DNA from: Leptolinea sp. UBA5366
GTDB taxonomy: Bacteria; Chloroflexota; Anaerolineae; Anaerolineales; Anaerolineaceae
Direction: 5' to 3'
Length of the DNA: 20,020 nt
NCBI GenBank assembly: GCA_002407845.1
Contig: DHPK01000029.1
Coordinates: 12,892 to 32,911, forward strand
The stretch's first letter is position 1; each line of letters opens with the position of its first letter. The position numbers and the translations under genes were made by a program. Shown here in pieces: positions 6,390 to 14,709 of the stretch. A model generated the notes under the pieces. It was given only the letters and a program-made list of their open reading frames with translations. It was not told the DNA's origin and searched no databases.

Positions 6390-7772
6390 ATGAAACATAC
6401 CACCAGATTACTCGACATTTTAGACCGCGCTGAGAACGGTCCGATCATTGATGAATCGCAATGGGACATTTTTATGGTCCCTCAGGAAATTGCCAAACTC
6501 CAGGCTGAGTTCGACATCAACTTTAAAAATATGGGGGACACGCTCATCCCGAATGACGATCAGCTCGCAGACCGATTGTTTGAAGCCGGTTTCGCACTCG
6601 CCAATCGGATCGGTGTCCTGTGTTCGAGTACCTCACGCAGAATGATGTGGACAACAAAAGAGATTGAAGACGCGATCAGTGTAGCTCCGATCGAAATCAC
6701 ATATGGGAATGGACTGGATAAACACACTGAGCGTAAACGACGCCCAGAAGACTCCAAACCGCTCACCATCAAAGGCGGCGGCGTTGGCACGATCATCCCA
6801 GAATATCTCTATCTGCCGGTTCATCAATCCTATGCGCAAGAACCATTAATCGATGCCATGATCAACTGCACGCTTGAGACCATCTACGGACGAGAAATTC
6901 GAACGCGATCCCCATGGGAAATTCTGGTCGGCTGGTTTGAAGCCGAAGCGACCAAGACAGCTTGCAAACGAGCAGGACGTCCCGGACTCGGCATCGGTTG
7001 TGTGGAAAACGCTGTTTCGGAAATTTCAGAATTATCTGTTACCGGAGAAGGCGGATTCAGTAAATATGATTGGCATCACATTGCGATGGTTTCGGAATTC
7101 AAAACGGATTACACCGCACTGAACAAACTGACGCATCTTGTTAATAATGGCAGCATCATCCACTCGTTCTATAACACGGTTTATGGCGGATCAGTTGGCG
7201 GTAAGGAAGGCGTCGCCATCGCCATCGTTGGCGGCTGCATCCTCCTGCAGATGATTTACATGACCAACACCCATTCAGTTTCTCCCGCACACCCGTTTTA
7301 TGGGAACGATACCTGTCCAGAAATCATGCTGCCGATCAGCATTGCCCAGCAGGCGCTGGCGAGAAACTCACGGCTGATGACAGACGTTGTCCTGACCCCA
7401 GTCGGCGGGCCGGGCACAAAAACATTGCTATACGAAACTGCGGCCATGGCAATCCTCGCGACCGCCTCAGGCGCTTGCGGTCTAATTGGACCCCGCTCTG
7501 GCGCTGGCGTCAATCCTGGCCACGTTTCTGGTTTGGAATCGCGCTTTATGGCTGAAGTTGCGCACGCCGCAGCCGGCATCCCGCGTTCCCAAGCAAACGA
7601 ACTGGCGCTGAAGCTTTTGGCACTGTATAAAGATCAGCTCAACCAGCGTCCAGCAGGAAAATCATTCGAGGAAGTTTATGACCTGCGGACGTTGAAACCA
7701 GTTCCGGATTGGGAAAATATGTATGAAGGCGTCAAATCCGAAATTCGGGAAATGGGATTGCCGCTTCGCTGA
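6390..7772 (+). CDS. MtmB-family corrinoid methyltransferase without pyrrolysine, module 1
   Basis: The 460-residue protein matches monomethylamine:corrinoid methyltransferase (MtmB, about 458 residues) over its full length: the N-terminal LDRAENG...WDIFMVP, the central AGRPGLG, and the C-terminal PAGKSFEEVYDLRTLKPVP...YEGVKSEIREMGLPL all align with MtmB as I recall it. The MttB (trimethylamine/betaine) family looks different. MtmB has pyrrolysine 202, encoded by UAG; here the aligned residue is Gly203 (codon GGT, 6996-6998), and there is no in-frame UAG. By my alignment MtmB Glu229, Glu259, Gln333 and Tyr335 become His230, Phe260, Val and Thr. It is probably a methyltransferase feeding the corrinoid protein just upstream. 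The substrate is unknown; the neighbouring transporter and deaminase suggest an N-methyl heterocycle. AAAGGA precedes ATG 6390. No membrane segments. Confidence 0.88.
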   Translation: MKHTTRLLDILDRAENGPIIDESQWDIFMVPQEIAKLQAEFDINFKNMGDTLIPNDDQLADRLFEAGFALANRIGVLCSSTSRRMMWTTKEIEDAISVAPIEITYGNGLDKHTERKRRPEDSKPLTIKGGGVGTIIPEYLYLPVHQSYAQEPLIDAMINCTLETIYGREIRTRSPWEILVGWFEAEATKTACKRAGRPGLGIGCVENAVSEISELSVTGEGGFSKYDWHHIAMVSEFKTDYTALNKLTHLVNNGSIIHSFYNTVYGGSVGGKEGVAIAIVGGCILLQMIYMTNTHSVSPAHPFYGNDTCPEIMLPISIAQQALARNSRLMTDVVLTPVGGPGTKTLLYETAAMAILATASGACGLIGPRSGAGVNPGHVSGLESRFMAEVAHAAAGIPRSQANELALKLLALYKDQLNQRPAGKSFEEVYDLRTLKPVPDWENMYEGVKSEIREMGLPLR

Positions 7773-7778
7773 GATCTT

Positions 7779-8525
7779 ATGGAAAACAAGAAAATGGCTG
7801 ACACTAAAGAATTGACAATCGGGTCGAAAATCGAAGAGATTATCAAGACTCGAATCCAGCAAGGCTATTACAAAGTTGACGGGAAACTGCCATCCGAAAA
7901 TGATCTTGCAAAAGAATTTAATGTCAGCCGTTCTTCAATTCGGACTGCGTTAGCCAGCCTTGCCGGTGAACATATTATCATCCGCAAACAAGGACATGGA
8001 ACCCGGATCAATGGAGAATTCGCGAATTCTTTGGCTTCCTTTAACAAGACTTGGGAATTCACGAATCTCATCCGCTTCAACGGCAAAACGCCATCCATTC
8101 GGGCAGTCAGTTTGCTCTATCGGCTGCCGAACAGCGATGAAGTCGAGAAACTCCAAATCTCTTATGAAACCCAGATTGTCTCGATTGACCGGGTCTTTTT
8201 CGCCGATGAAACTCCGGTAATTTTCTCAAACAACATCGTGCCAACGACAGATTTAAAGAAAGAAGTGACGCTGCACGACGCCAATTACGCTATTACAGAT
8301 TTTATTTTCAATTTTTCCGGTCAGCATCTGGTCTATGGCATGTCCGAGATCAGTGCTGCCATGCCAGCAGGGAATATTGCACAAAATTTGAAAATCTCGA
8401 TTCAAACCCCTTTATTAAAATTCAGTGAACTTTTTTTCCGTTCTGACGGTAAACCGCTTGTGATAGCCCATAGCTGGTTTGATTCAAAAAATATAAAGCT
8501 CAGTATACCAAGGTCGTTTGAATAG
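7779..8525 (+). CDS. GntR-family transcription regulator with UTRA ligand domain (HutC type)
   Basis: The 248-residue protein has an N-terminal winged helix-turn-helix at about residues 8-78 (KLPSENDLAKEFNVSRSSIRTALASL, then the wing HIIIRKQGHGTRIN). A UTRA effector-binding domain covers about residues 95-245. HutC-type members usually repress their own operon and release DNA on binding a small substrate-like molecule. The gene starts 6 bases after the methyltransferase stop, with only a weak ribosome binding site (gagat), so it may depend on coupling; a second in-frame ATG is at 7794. Candidate operators are the palindrome at 5631-5645 and the related GGTATT repeats, including the one at 1218-1233. 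The ligand is presumably a methylated substrate or its product. The stop is TAG. Confidence 0.92.
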   Translation: MENKKMADTKELTIGSKIEEIIKTRIQQGYYKVDGKLPSENDLAKEFNVSRSSIRTALASLAGEHIIIRKQGHGTRINGEFANSLASFNKTWEFTNLIRFNGKTPSIRAVSLLYRLPNSDEVEKLQISYETQIVSIDRVFFADETPVIFSNNIVPTTDLKKEVTLHDANYAITDFIFNFSGQHLVYGMSEISAAMPAGNIAQNLKISIQTPLLKFSELFFRSDGKPLVIAHSWFDSKNIKLSIPRSFE

Positions 8526-8543
8526 AAGCTGACGATCAGCTTC
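8525..8543 (+). terminator. Small hairpin after the regulator gene
   Basis: GAAGCTGA (8525-8532) pairs with TCAGCTTC (8536-8543) around a 3-base loop and is followed by CTTAAAATTTTA. The 8-pair stem is strong but the T-run is short. It could be a weak terminator, or a barrier that separates mRNA stability of the regulator from that of the highly needed binding protein downstream. Confidence 0.4.
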
Positions 8544-8568
8544 CTTAAAATTTTAGGAGAAAATACTA

Positions 8569-9546
8569 ATGAATAAAAGATTTTTTAGTTCGATAGCTGT
8601 ATCCATTATCTTGCTGGCAGTGTTAATCATGCCAGCCATCGCCTTTGAAGGCGATTCACTCGCAATCCTTTTGAGTGGGCCGGAAAATGATAATTCATGG
8701 AACGAAGCTGCCTACAATGCAGGGATAGCGCTGAAAGAAAAGGGTGTCGAAGTAGCGATCGCCGAAAGTGTCGAAGCAGGCAACGCTGAACGAATCCTCC
8801 GAACATACTCCGACATGGGGTACAAGATGATTATCGGTCACTCTTTTGACTTTGGCGACCCGGTTTTCACGGTTTCGGAAGAATATCCGGACACCTATTA
8901 TGCCTGGGGCGGTGGAATTGATCAAGGTTCTGAAAATGTTTCGGACTATGAACAGCCGTTCTATGAAGCAGCCTATCCCATCGGAATCATCGCTGCTAAT
9001 GTTACGAAAACCGGAAAACTCGGGGCAGTTTATGGGACGGACATCCCGGTATGCCACTCCATGGGCGAAGCTTTTCTTGCCGGCGCCAAATCGGTCAACC
9101 CGGATATCGAATTGATTTCAACGGCGGTTGGTGACTGGATTGACGTTGCGAAGGCAAAAGAAGCAGCCTTGGCACAGAGCGATCTCGGCGTAGATTTCTG
9201 GATCGAATGCGGTGAAGGTCCGGCTCTTGGCGTGATTGCAGCTGCCCAGGAAGTCGGCGGTTATGCGACTGGCTACGTCGGCGACATGATCGAAAACGGT
9301 CCGTCTGTCGTGCTGGTCAACTTGATCTGGAACCTCGAACCGATGTTTTCTCAGATGCTGACAGATGTCCGCGAAGGCACATTCGATGGCGAATATTATC
9401 GCTTCGGTGTTGCAGAAGGCGCAATGTATTTTGCACTCAATGATGGTCTGAAAGACGTCGTGCCGCAGGAAGCAATTGACGCAGCGAACCAGGCTCTCGA
9501 AGACATCAAGTCGGGCAAAGTTGTAGTTGAGTTCATTCCTGAATAA
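8569..9546 (+). CDS. BMP-family (nucleoside-type) ABC substrate-binding protein, module 1
   Basis: The 325-residue protein starts with an N-terminal signal peptide (MNKRFFSSIAVSIILLAVL...MPAIA, predicted cleavage before FEGDS near residue 25). No lipobox Cys is present, unlike most BMP lipoproteins, so it is probably soluble outside the membrane. The mature part has the BMP fold signatures: SGPENDNSWNEAAYNAG near the start (cf. the DxSFN motif of PnrA-like proteins), GHSFDFG near 90, KLGAVYGTDIP, and AFLAGAKSVNPDIELISTAVGDWIDVAKAKE in the second lobe. BMP proteins bind purine nucleosides (PnrA), riboflavin or related ligands for the matching ABC importers. AGGAGA stands before ATG 8569. A hairpin follows at 9568-9603, then the ATPase and two permeases. 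The ligand here is unknown. Confidence 0.9.
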   Translation: MNKRFFSSIAVSIILLAVLIMPAIAFEGDSLAILLSGPENDNSWNEAAYNAGIALKEKGVEVAIAESVEAGNAERILRTYSDMGYKMIIGHSFDFGDPVFTVSEEYPDTYYAWGGGIDQGSENVSDYEQPFYEAAYPIGIIAANVTKTGKLGAVYGTDIPVCHSMGEAFLAGAKSVNPDIELISTAVGDWIDVAKAKEAALAQSDLGVDFWIECGEGPALGVIAAAQEVGGYATGYVGDMIENGPSVVLVNLIWNLEPMFSQMLTDVREGTFDGEYYRFGVAEGAMYFALNDGLKDVVPQEAIDAANQALEDIKSGKVVVEFIPE

Positions 9547-9567
9547 ATCACCTTATTAGGCAATTCA

Positions 9568-9603
9568 AACCTCCAGCCAAGCTTTAAAGCATGGCTGGAG
9601 GTT
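9568..9603 (+). other. mRNA hairpin between binding-protein and ATPase genes, module 1
   Basis: AACCTCCAGCCA (9568-9579) pairs with TGGCTGGAGGTT (9592-9603) over 12 bases. The loop contains the self-complementary GCTTTAAAGC. No T-run follows. It probably protects the 3' end of the binding-protein message against exonucleases, raising binding protein over ATPase and permeases. A hairpin of the same arm length is in the matching place of module 2 (17940-17969). Confidence 0.6.
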
Positions 9604-9622
9604 CAACCAAAAGGATTTTCCA

Positions 9623-11173
9623 ATGGGCTCTATTGTCGAAATGCAGGGAATTATCAAAAGTTTTCCAGGCGTAACCGCGAATGCAGGAGTTGATTTTGAC
9701 CTTAAAAAAGGCGAAATTCACTCATTGCTGGGCGAAAACGGCGCCGGAAAAACTACATTGATGAATATTTTATACGGCTTATACAAACAAGACGCAGGAA
9801 CGATTTCGATTAATGGCGAGCAAGTAAATTTTATGAACCCCAGCGACGCGATCGCTCACGGGCTGGGAATGGTTCATCAGCATTTTATGCTTGTACAACG
9901 GTTTTCTGTTGCAGAGAACATTATTCTCGGGCAAAAATCTTCAAGGGAACCCCGGATTGATGATCTCAATCTCATCGGTAAAAAACTCACAGAAATTTCT
10001 GATTTATACGGATTAAAAGTTAATCCCCATGCAATCATTTGGACCTTATCTGTCGGCGAACAGCAACGGGTTGAAATATTAAAGGCGCTTTATCGTGGTG
10101 CCCAAATTTTAATTCTTGATGAGCCGACTGCAGTATTAACCCCTCAGGAAGTCAAAGAATTTTTAGAAATCCTCAAAAGATTGACCAGCGAGGGGAAATC
10201 AATCATTTTCATTTCACACAAATTATCTGAAGTGATGGAAATCAGCGATCGCATCAGCATTCTGCGCGATGGCAAGAAAATCGAAACCGTTTTTGCTAAA
10301 GACACAAATGAGCGTGATCTTGCCAGAATGATGGTCGGCAGAGAAGTTAACACCAATTTCGAGAAAAAGGTAGCGGAACCCCATGAGGTTCGGCTTCAGG
10401 TCGAGCATTTATGTGCAAATAATAACCGGGGGCTTGAAGCGTTGCACGATGTTTCGTTCGATGTCAGAGCCGGTGAAATTTTGGGAATTGCCGGCGTTGC
10501 CGGGAATGGTCAGAATGAACTGGAAGAAGTGCTTTCGGGTCTTCGTAAATCTACTTCCGGCAAGAAGATTGTTTGTGGCAAGGACATCACCAACATGCCG
10601 CCTCACAAAGTCGGCATCGCCCGCGTTGCACATATTCCGACTGACCGGTACAAAACAGGTCTGATTTCAGATTTCATGATCTCAGAAAATGCAGTTCTCC
10701 AAAGGATTGACCGCGAACCGTTTACAAAGCACGGTTCATTGCAATGGAAGAAAATCAACGAAGAAGCGACTTCCCTTGTCAAACGGTTTGGAGTCAAAAC
10801 GCCCAGTATAAAAACCAAGGCGGGCAAACTCTCTGGCGGTAACGCTCAGAAATTAATTCTTGCCCGCGAATTAGCGCGCGACCCATATGTTCTGATCGCT
10901 GCGCAGCCTACCCGCGGTTTGGATATTAGCGCCATCGAATATGTGCATCATGCACTGATCGAACAGCGCGATCTGGGGATGGCAATTCTCTTGTTCTCCA
11001 CCGAATTAACTGAAATATTAAGCCTCAGCGATCGCATTGCTGTGATTTACGAAGGGCGAATCATCGGCATCATCAATCGGGAGGATGCTGACATTCTGGA
11101 AATTGGTTTAATGATGGCTGGGATCAAACGTCCGTCCAGCACGCTTGAACAAACAGGAGTAATCGAATCATGA
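9623..11173 (+). CDS. Nucleoside-type ABC transporter, double ATP-binding protein, module 1
   Basis: The 516-residue protein carries two fused ATPase domains, as in the ribose/nucleoside (RbsA/NupA-like) class. Domain 1 has Walker A GENGAGKTT at 37-45, the Q-loop in HQHFML, signature LSVGEQQ at 142-148, Walker B ILILDEP near 162-168 and switch His in FISHK. Domain 2 has a degenerate Walker A (GVAGNGQNE), signature LSGGNAQ at 403-409 and a divergent Walker B (VLIAAQPTRGLD). An inactive second site is typical of this class. It powers import through the two permeases that follow. It overlaps the next gene by 4 bases (ATGA), indicating translational coupling. AAAGGA precedes ATG 9623. Confidence 0.95.
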   Translation: MGSIVEMQGIIKSFPGVTANAGVDFDLKKGEIHSLLGENGAGKTTLMNILYGLYKQDAGTISINGEQVNFMNPSDAIAHGLGMVHQHFMLVQRFSVAENIILGQKSSREPRIDDLNLIGKKLTEISDLYGLKVNPHAIIWTLSVGEQQRVEILKALYRGAQILILDEPTAVLTPQEVKEFLEILKRLTSEGKSIIFISHKLSEVMEISDRISILRDGKKIETVFAKDTNERDLARMMVGREVNTNFEKKVAEPHEVRLQVEHLCANNNRGLEALHDVSFDVRAGEILGIAGVAGNGQNELEEVLSGLRKSTSGKKIVCGKDITNMPPHKVGIARVAHIPTDRYKTGLISDFMISENAVLQRIDREPFTKHGSLQWKKINEEATSLVKRFGVKTPSIKTKAGKLSGGNAQKLILARELARDPYVLIAAQPTRGLDISAIEYVHHALIEQRDLGMAILLFSTELTEILSLSDRIAVIYEGRIIGIINREDADILEIGLMMAGIKRPSSTLEQTGVIES

Positions 11174-12240
11174 ACAGGGAACCTTCGAAAATTCAAAGAA
11201 GAAGAACGGACATCTTCCACACGGCTTCTCCAACAGTTTTGAACCTGATTTCGATTCCATCCGGGATTCTGCTCGGCTTGATTTTAGGCGCGGTCCTGAT
11301 TGTTATCGCTGGTGCTGATCCGATTGCCTCCTATAAAATCATGTTTTCTTCCTCTCTCGGCGGAAAAAACCAGATCATCGAAACACTGATTAAAGCTTGT
11401 CCGCTCTTGCTGATTGGCTTAGGGCTTTCCGCGTCCTTCAAAGCAAAAGTTTGGAACATTGGGGCAGAGGGGCAATATTATATCGGCGCTCTCTTTGGAT
11501 GGATGGTCGGCATGTATGGAACCGCACTGCCGAAACCGGTGCTGATCCCGTTGATGCTGACAGCAGGTCTGATCGGCGGATCTTTATGGGGACTGCTCCC
11601 TGCAATCCTAAAAATCAAGAATGGCATGAACGTCATCATCTCAACTTTAATGCTGAATTACATCGCGATCCTGATCGTCCAATATCTCGCAAGAGGACCC
11701 CTTCAGGAACCCGGCGGCTTTTTACCGCGAACCGCAAAGTTAGAGCGCATTGCCAGAATGCCTCAGATGTTCGGCACCCGGCTGCATTTGGGATGCGTAA
11801 TCGCATTGCTCCTTGTCCCTGTCGTTTATTACATTTTCACATCGACGCCGTTGGGATTCAAACTGCGGGCAGTCGGATCAAACCCAAAAGTTGCAAAATA
11901 CGCAGGGTTCAATGTGAACCTGGCGATCTTTATTGCACTAATTTTCAGCGGGGCGCTTGCCGGCATGGCGGGAACAATCGAAATCAGTACGGCATATCAG
12001 CGATTGCAGTCTTCAATTTCCTTGAATTATGGATTCAATGGTGTTTTAATTGCATTATTAGGAAGAACCAACCCTTGGGGTGTTCTCCTGACATCCATTT
12101 TCTTTGCTGCTTTGACAATTGGTGTTGAAAACTTGCATGTTGTAATTGGACTGCCGGTCTCACTTTCAGATGCGATTCAGGCGTTGGTTGTGCTTTCCGT
12201 CATGGTCGTAGATTCATATATTCGGAAGAAGGCATCCTAA
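11170..12240 (+). CDS. Nucleoside-type ABC transporter permease 1, module 1 (NupP-like)
   Basis: This 356-residue membrane protein has a short basic cytoplasmic N terminus and about 8-10 hydrophobic segments, the first near residues 28-52 (ISIPSGILLGLILG...). It carries the family signature VWNIGAEGQYYIGA near residue 95 and GMNVIISTLMLNY near 155, the cytoplasmic loop expected to couple to the ATPase. GSNPKVAKYAGFNV is near 237, and FNGVLIALLGRTNPWG near 290 is also typical of this permease family. It partners with the following permease as a heterodimer. The start overlaps the ATPase stop (ATGA) and the stop overlaps the next start (TAATG). Confidence 0.94.
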   Translation: MNREPSKIQRRRTDIFHTASPTVLNLISIPSGILLGLILGAVLIVIAGADPIASYKIMFSSSLGGKNQIIETLIKACPLLLIGLGLSASFKAKVWNIGAEGQYYIGALFGWMVGMYGTALPKPVLIPLMLTAGLIGGSLWGLLPAILKIKNGMNVIISTLMLNYIAILIVQYLARGPLQEPGGFLPRTAKLERIARMPQMFGTRLHLGCVIALLLVPVVYYIFTSTPLGFKLRAVGSNPKVAKYAGFNVNLAIFIALIFSGALAGMAGTIEISTAYQRLQSSISLNYGFNGVLIALLGRTNPWGVLLTSIFFAALTIGVENLHVVIGLPVSLSDAIQALVVLSVMVVDSYIRKKAS

Positions 12241-13229
12241 TGGATATTAATCAAGTTCTCTCTGCTTCCTTCTTTATTGCACTGGTGACTGCCGGCATTC
12301 GCCTATCCATTCCGGTATTGGTCACAGTTCTTGGTGAAATCATCACTGAGTCCGCTGGTGTCATGAACCTTGGTCTTGAAGGAATCATGGCTGTCGGCGG
12401 CGTTGTCGGCTTTTTGACAGCTTTCAATCTTCAGGGCGGCAGCCTGCATAGTTCGCCTCAGCTTGCGATTTATTTCGCGCTCATTGCCGGATTCGTCGCT
12501 GGCATGGGAATGGGGCTGATCATGGCATTTCTGAGCGTGACGCTCCGAGCAGATCAAACGGTTTGCGGTGTCACAATTGTGCTTTTGGGCGTCAGCCTCT
12601 CCAATTATCTTTATCGGCAGGCGATGAACACACTTGCCGAATCGCTGGTCTCGCTCACAATCTATAAAATACCCTATTTGCACAAAATACCAATTCTTGG
12701 ACCAATCCTGTTTGAACAGAATCTTGTGTTTTATCTGGTAATCGTTTTAGTTCTCGTGGTTCATTTTTTCCTGTTCAAAACTAGGCGCGGGTTGGAAATT
12801 CGCTCAGTTGGGGAAAACCCCGCAGCAGCAGCCACATCCGGTATCAGCGTCGAGAAAACCCGTTATCTGGCAACCATCGTGGGGTCCGGACTGACAGGGT
12901 TGGGCGGTGCAATTCTGACCGTGGTTCAGCTTGGACTTTTCCGCGAAAACATCATCGCCGGACGAGGCTGGGTCGCTGTCGCTTTGGTCATTTTTTCAAG
13001 ATGGCGTCCAAAAAATGCGGTTATCGGCGCGCTCGTTTTCGGACTTGCAGATTCGCTGCAATATCGGATTCAAGCCGTTACTCAGGTCACCTATGGCAAG
13101 AACACCGTTCCTTATGAATTTCTCCTGATGCTGCCATATCTGCTGACTATCGGTGTATTGCTGTTTCGGAATAGCTCGAGTGATGCTCCCGCTACTTTAG
13201 GTGAACCATACGTTCAAGATGCTCGATAA
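12240..13229 (+). CDS. Nucleoside-type ABC transporter permease 2, module 1 (NupQ-like)
   Basis: The 329-residue protein is very hydrophobic, with about 8-9 membrane segments. The N-terminal GIRLSIPVLVTVLGEIITESAGVMNLGLEGIM segment is characteristic of the second permease in BMP-type nucleoside importers, as are RADQTVCGVTIVLLGVSL, RSVGENPAAAATSGISV and AGRGWVAVALVIFSRWRP. It starts on the last base of the previous stop codon. This completes transporter 1 (binding protein, double ATPase, two permeases). The deaminase gene begins 32 bases after its stop with AGAAAGGA upstream, with no terminator between, so all are probably co-transcribed. Confidence 0.94.
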   Translation: MDINQVLSASFFIALVTAGIRLSIPVLVTVLGEIITESAGVMNLGLEGIMAVGGVVGFLTAFNLQGGSLHSSPQLAIYFALIAGFVAGMGMGLIMAFLSVTLRADQTVCGVTIVLLGVSLSNYLYRQAMNTLAESLVSLTIYKIPYLHKIPILGPILFEQNLVFYLVIVLVLVVHFFLFKTRRGLEIRSVGENPAAAATSGISVEKTRYLATIVGSGLTGLGGAILTVVQLGLFRENIIAGRGWVAVALVIFSRWRPKNAVIGALVFGLADSLQYRIQAVTQVTYGKNTVPYEFLLMLPYLLTIGVLLFRNSSSDAPATLGEPYVQDAR

Positions 13230-13261
13230 TTTGAGAATTCTTAGTCGACAGAAAGGATAGA

Positions 13262-14683
13262 ATGGACTCAATATTACTAACAAACATCGAAATTTTAGCT
13301 ACATTTGATGAAGATCGAACCGTGCTGCGCAATGCCTGGCTGCTGATTCAAAATAAAACGATTTCTTCCTTTGGAAAAATGGGATCCGAATTGCCAGTAG
13401 CGGACAAAGTGATCGATATGAGCGGACATATCGTCATGCCCGGCATGGTCAACACCCATCACCATTATTTTCAGACGCTGATCCGAAATGTGCCGAGCAT
13501 GCAAAATGCCTCGCTTTTCGACTGGCTGCACGATCTTTATCTTCTGATGAGCGAAGTGACGGACGAAGATCAATATTACGCGGCAAAGATCGCTCAGGCA
13601 GAACTTTTATTATCAGGCTGCACGACAAATTCGGATCACAGTTATCTAAAAGTCAACGATATGTGTTTCGACACCGAGATCAAGGCAGCTCAGGAAATGG
13701 GCATCCGGTTCCACCTGGCGCGCGGCAGTTTTTCGATCGGACAAAGCAAGGGAGGACTTCCTCCTGATCATATCATTGAAAAAGAAGATGATATTTTAGC
13801 CGATACGGAGCGCTTAATCCTAAAATATCATGAACCAGACGATTTTGGCATGGTTCGCATCGACAACGCACCGTGCTCACCTTTCTCGATTTCCCCCGAA
13901 CTAATGATCAACAGTATTGAATTAGCAAGAAAACATAACATCGGCAATCACACGCATCTGGCAGAGTCTCCGGATGACGAGAAATATATGCACGAGGTGT
14001 ATGGAAAATCATCCGTGGAAATGGCGAAGGAATGGGGCTGGGTTGGAGACGATGTTTGGTATGCGCATGCGGTCCAATTGAGTGATTCCGACATTGATAT
14101 CATGTCTGAAACGCACACTTGCGTTGCTCACTGCCCCAATTCGAATTTGTTTTTATCCTCGGGAATCTGCCGGGTGACAGACTTGCTCAAGAAGAATGTC
14201 ACGGTAGGAATCGGAGTGGATGGCAGCGCTTCAAACAACTCTTCAAACATGCTTGATGAGGTCAGAAGCGCCATGCTGCTGCAGCGGGTTAAATATGGGG
14301 CGAAAGCCATGTCCCCAACACAGGCACTTGAAATGGCGACCTTGGGCGGGGCTAAATTGCTGCGCAGACGCGATATTGGCAGCATCGTCCCTGGTAAGGC
14401 AGCTGACGTGATCGGGATCAGAACCCGCACGCTGCCATTTGCTGGCGGTCTCCATGACCCGATTGCCGCGCTTGTGATGTGCGCTTCTGGCGAAGTTGAC
14501 CTATCGATCATTAACGGAAAACTTATCATCGAGAATGGGGTACTTTTATCGGTTGATTTGGACGCATTGATCGCAAAGCAAAATGAATTAGGTGAGAAAC
14601 TGGTTGCACGTACCGCGAAAAGGTATCAGGCACCGTTAGATAAGTTCATTTGGAGACGCGCGTTTCCTTATGAAGAACTTTAG
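13262..14683 (+). CDS. Amidohydrolase of the 8-oxoguanine deaminase / COG0402 group
   Basis: The 473-residue protein belongs to the ATZ/TRZ-type deaminases. Metal-site residues are visible in order: His66 and His68 (NTHHHYFQT), His232 with Glu235 (HTHLAES), His269 (WYAHAV) and Asp320 (GVDGSASNN). The overall pattern, including FDWLHDLY, LLLSGCTTNSDH, ARGSFSIGQSKGGLPPD, APCSPFSIS and LLQRVKYG, matches what I recall of 8-oxoguanine deaminases (Pseudomonas Pa0142 type, also active on isocytosine). These hydrolyse an exocyclic amine from a guanine-like ring in the cytoplasm. The substrate may differ here: it lies between a nucleoside-type importer and a corrinoid demethylase module, so a methylated purine or pyrimidine, or release of methylamine from one, is plausible. 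The start is ATG 13262, preceded by AGAAAGGA. The stop is TAG. Confidence 0.88.
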   Translation: MDSILLTNIEILATFDEDRTVLRNAWLLIQNKTISSFGKMGSELPVADKVIDMSGHIVMPGMVNTHHHYFQTLIRNVPSMQNASLFDWLHDLYLLMSEVTDEDQYYAAKIAQAELLLSGCTTNSDHSYLKVNDMCFDTEIKAAQEMGIRFHLARGSFSIGQSKGGLPPDHIIEKEDDILADTERLILKYHEPDDFGMVRIDNAPCSPFSISPELMINSIELARKHNIGNHTHLAESPDDEKYMHEVYGKSSVEMAKEWGWVGDDVWYAHAVQLSDSDIDIMSETHTCVAHCPNSNLFLSSGICRVTDLLKKNVTVGIGVDGSASNNSSNMLDEVRSAMLLQRVKYGAKAMSPTQALEMATLGGAKLLRRRDIGSIVPGKAADVIGIRTRTLPFAGGLHDPIAALVMCASGEVDLSIINGKLIIENGVLLSVDLDALIAKQNELGEKLVARTAKRYQAPLDKFIWRRAFPYEEL

Positions 14684-14709
14684 TTAGCGATTTAAAAAAG
14701 GAGTATTGT

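Noticed and set aside
6390..7772. Annotation as trimethylamine/glycine-betaine methyltransferase (MttB/MtgB family)
   Set aside because: This is the commonest label for a Pyl-less methyltransferase beside a corrinoid protein, but the N-terminal, central GRPG and C-terminal PAGKSFEE motifs align with MtmB.
9568..9603. Intrinsic terminator between binding protein and ATPase
   Set aside because: The stem is strong but followed by CAACCAAAAGG with no T-run, and the next gene has its ribosome binding site directly after; a stability hairpin fits better.
11397..12128. 243-residue open frame inside permease 1, same strand, different frame
   Set aside because: It overlaps a permease with clear family motifs, is rich in Arg, Cys and His as expected of an off-frame reading, and has no known pattern.
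12303..12683. Reverse-strand 126-residue frame in permease 2
   Set aside because: It is rich in His, Asp and Arg as the complement of hydrophobic codons and has no independent support.
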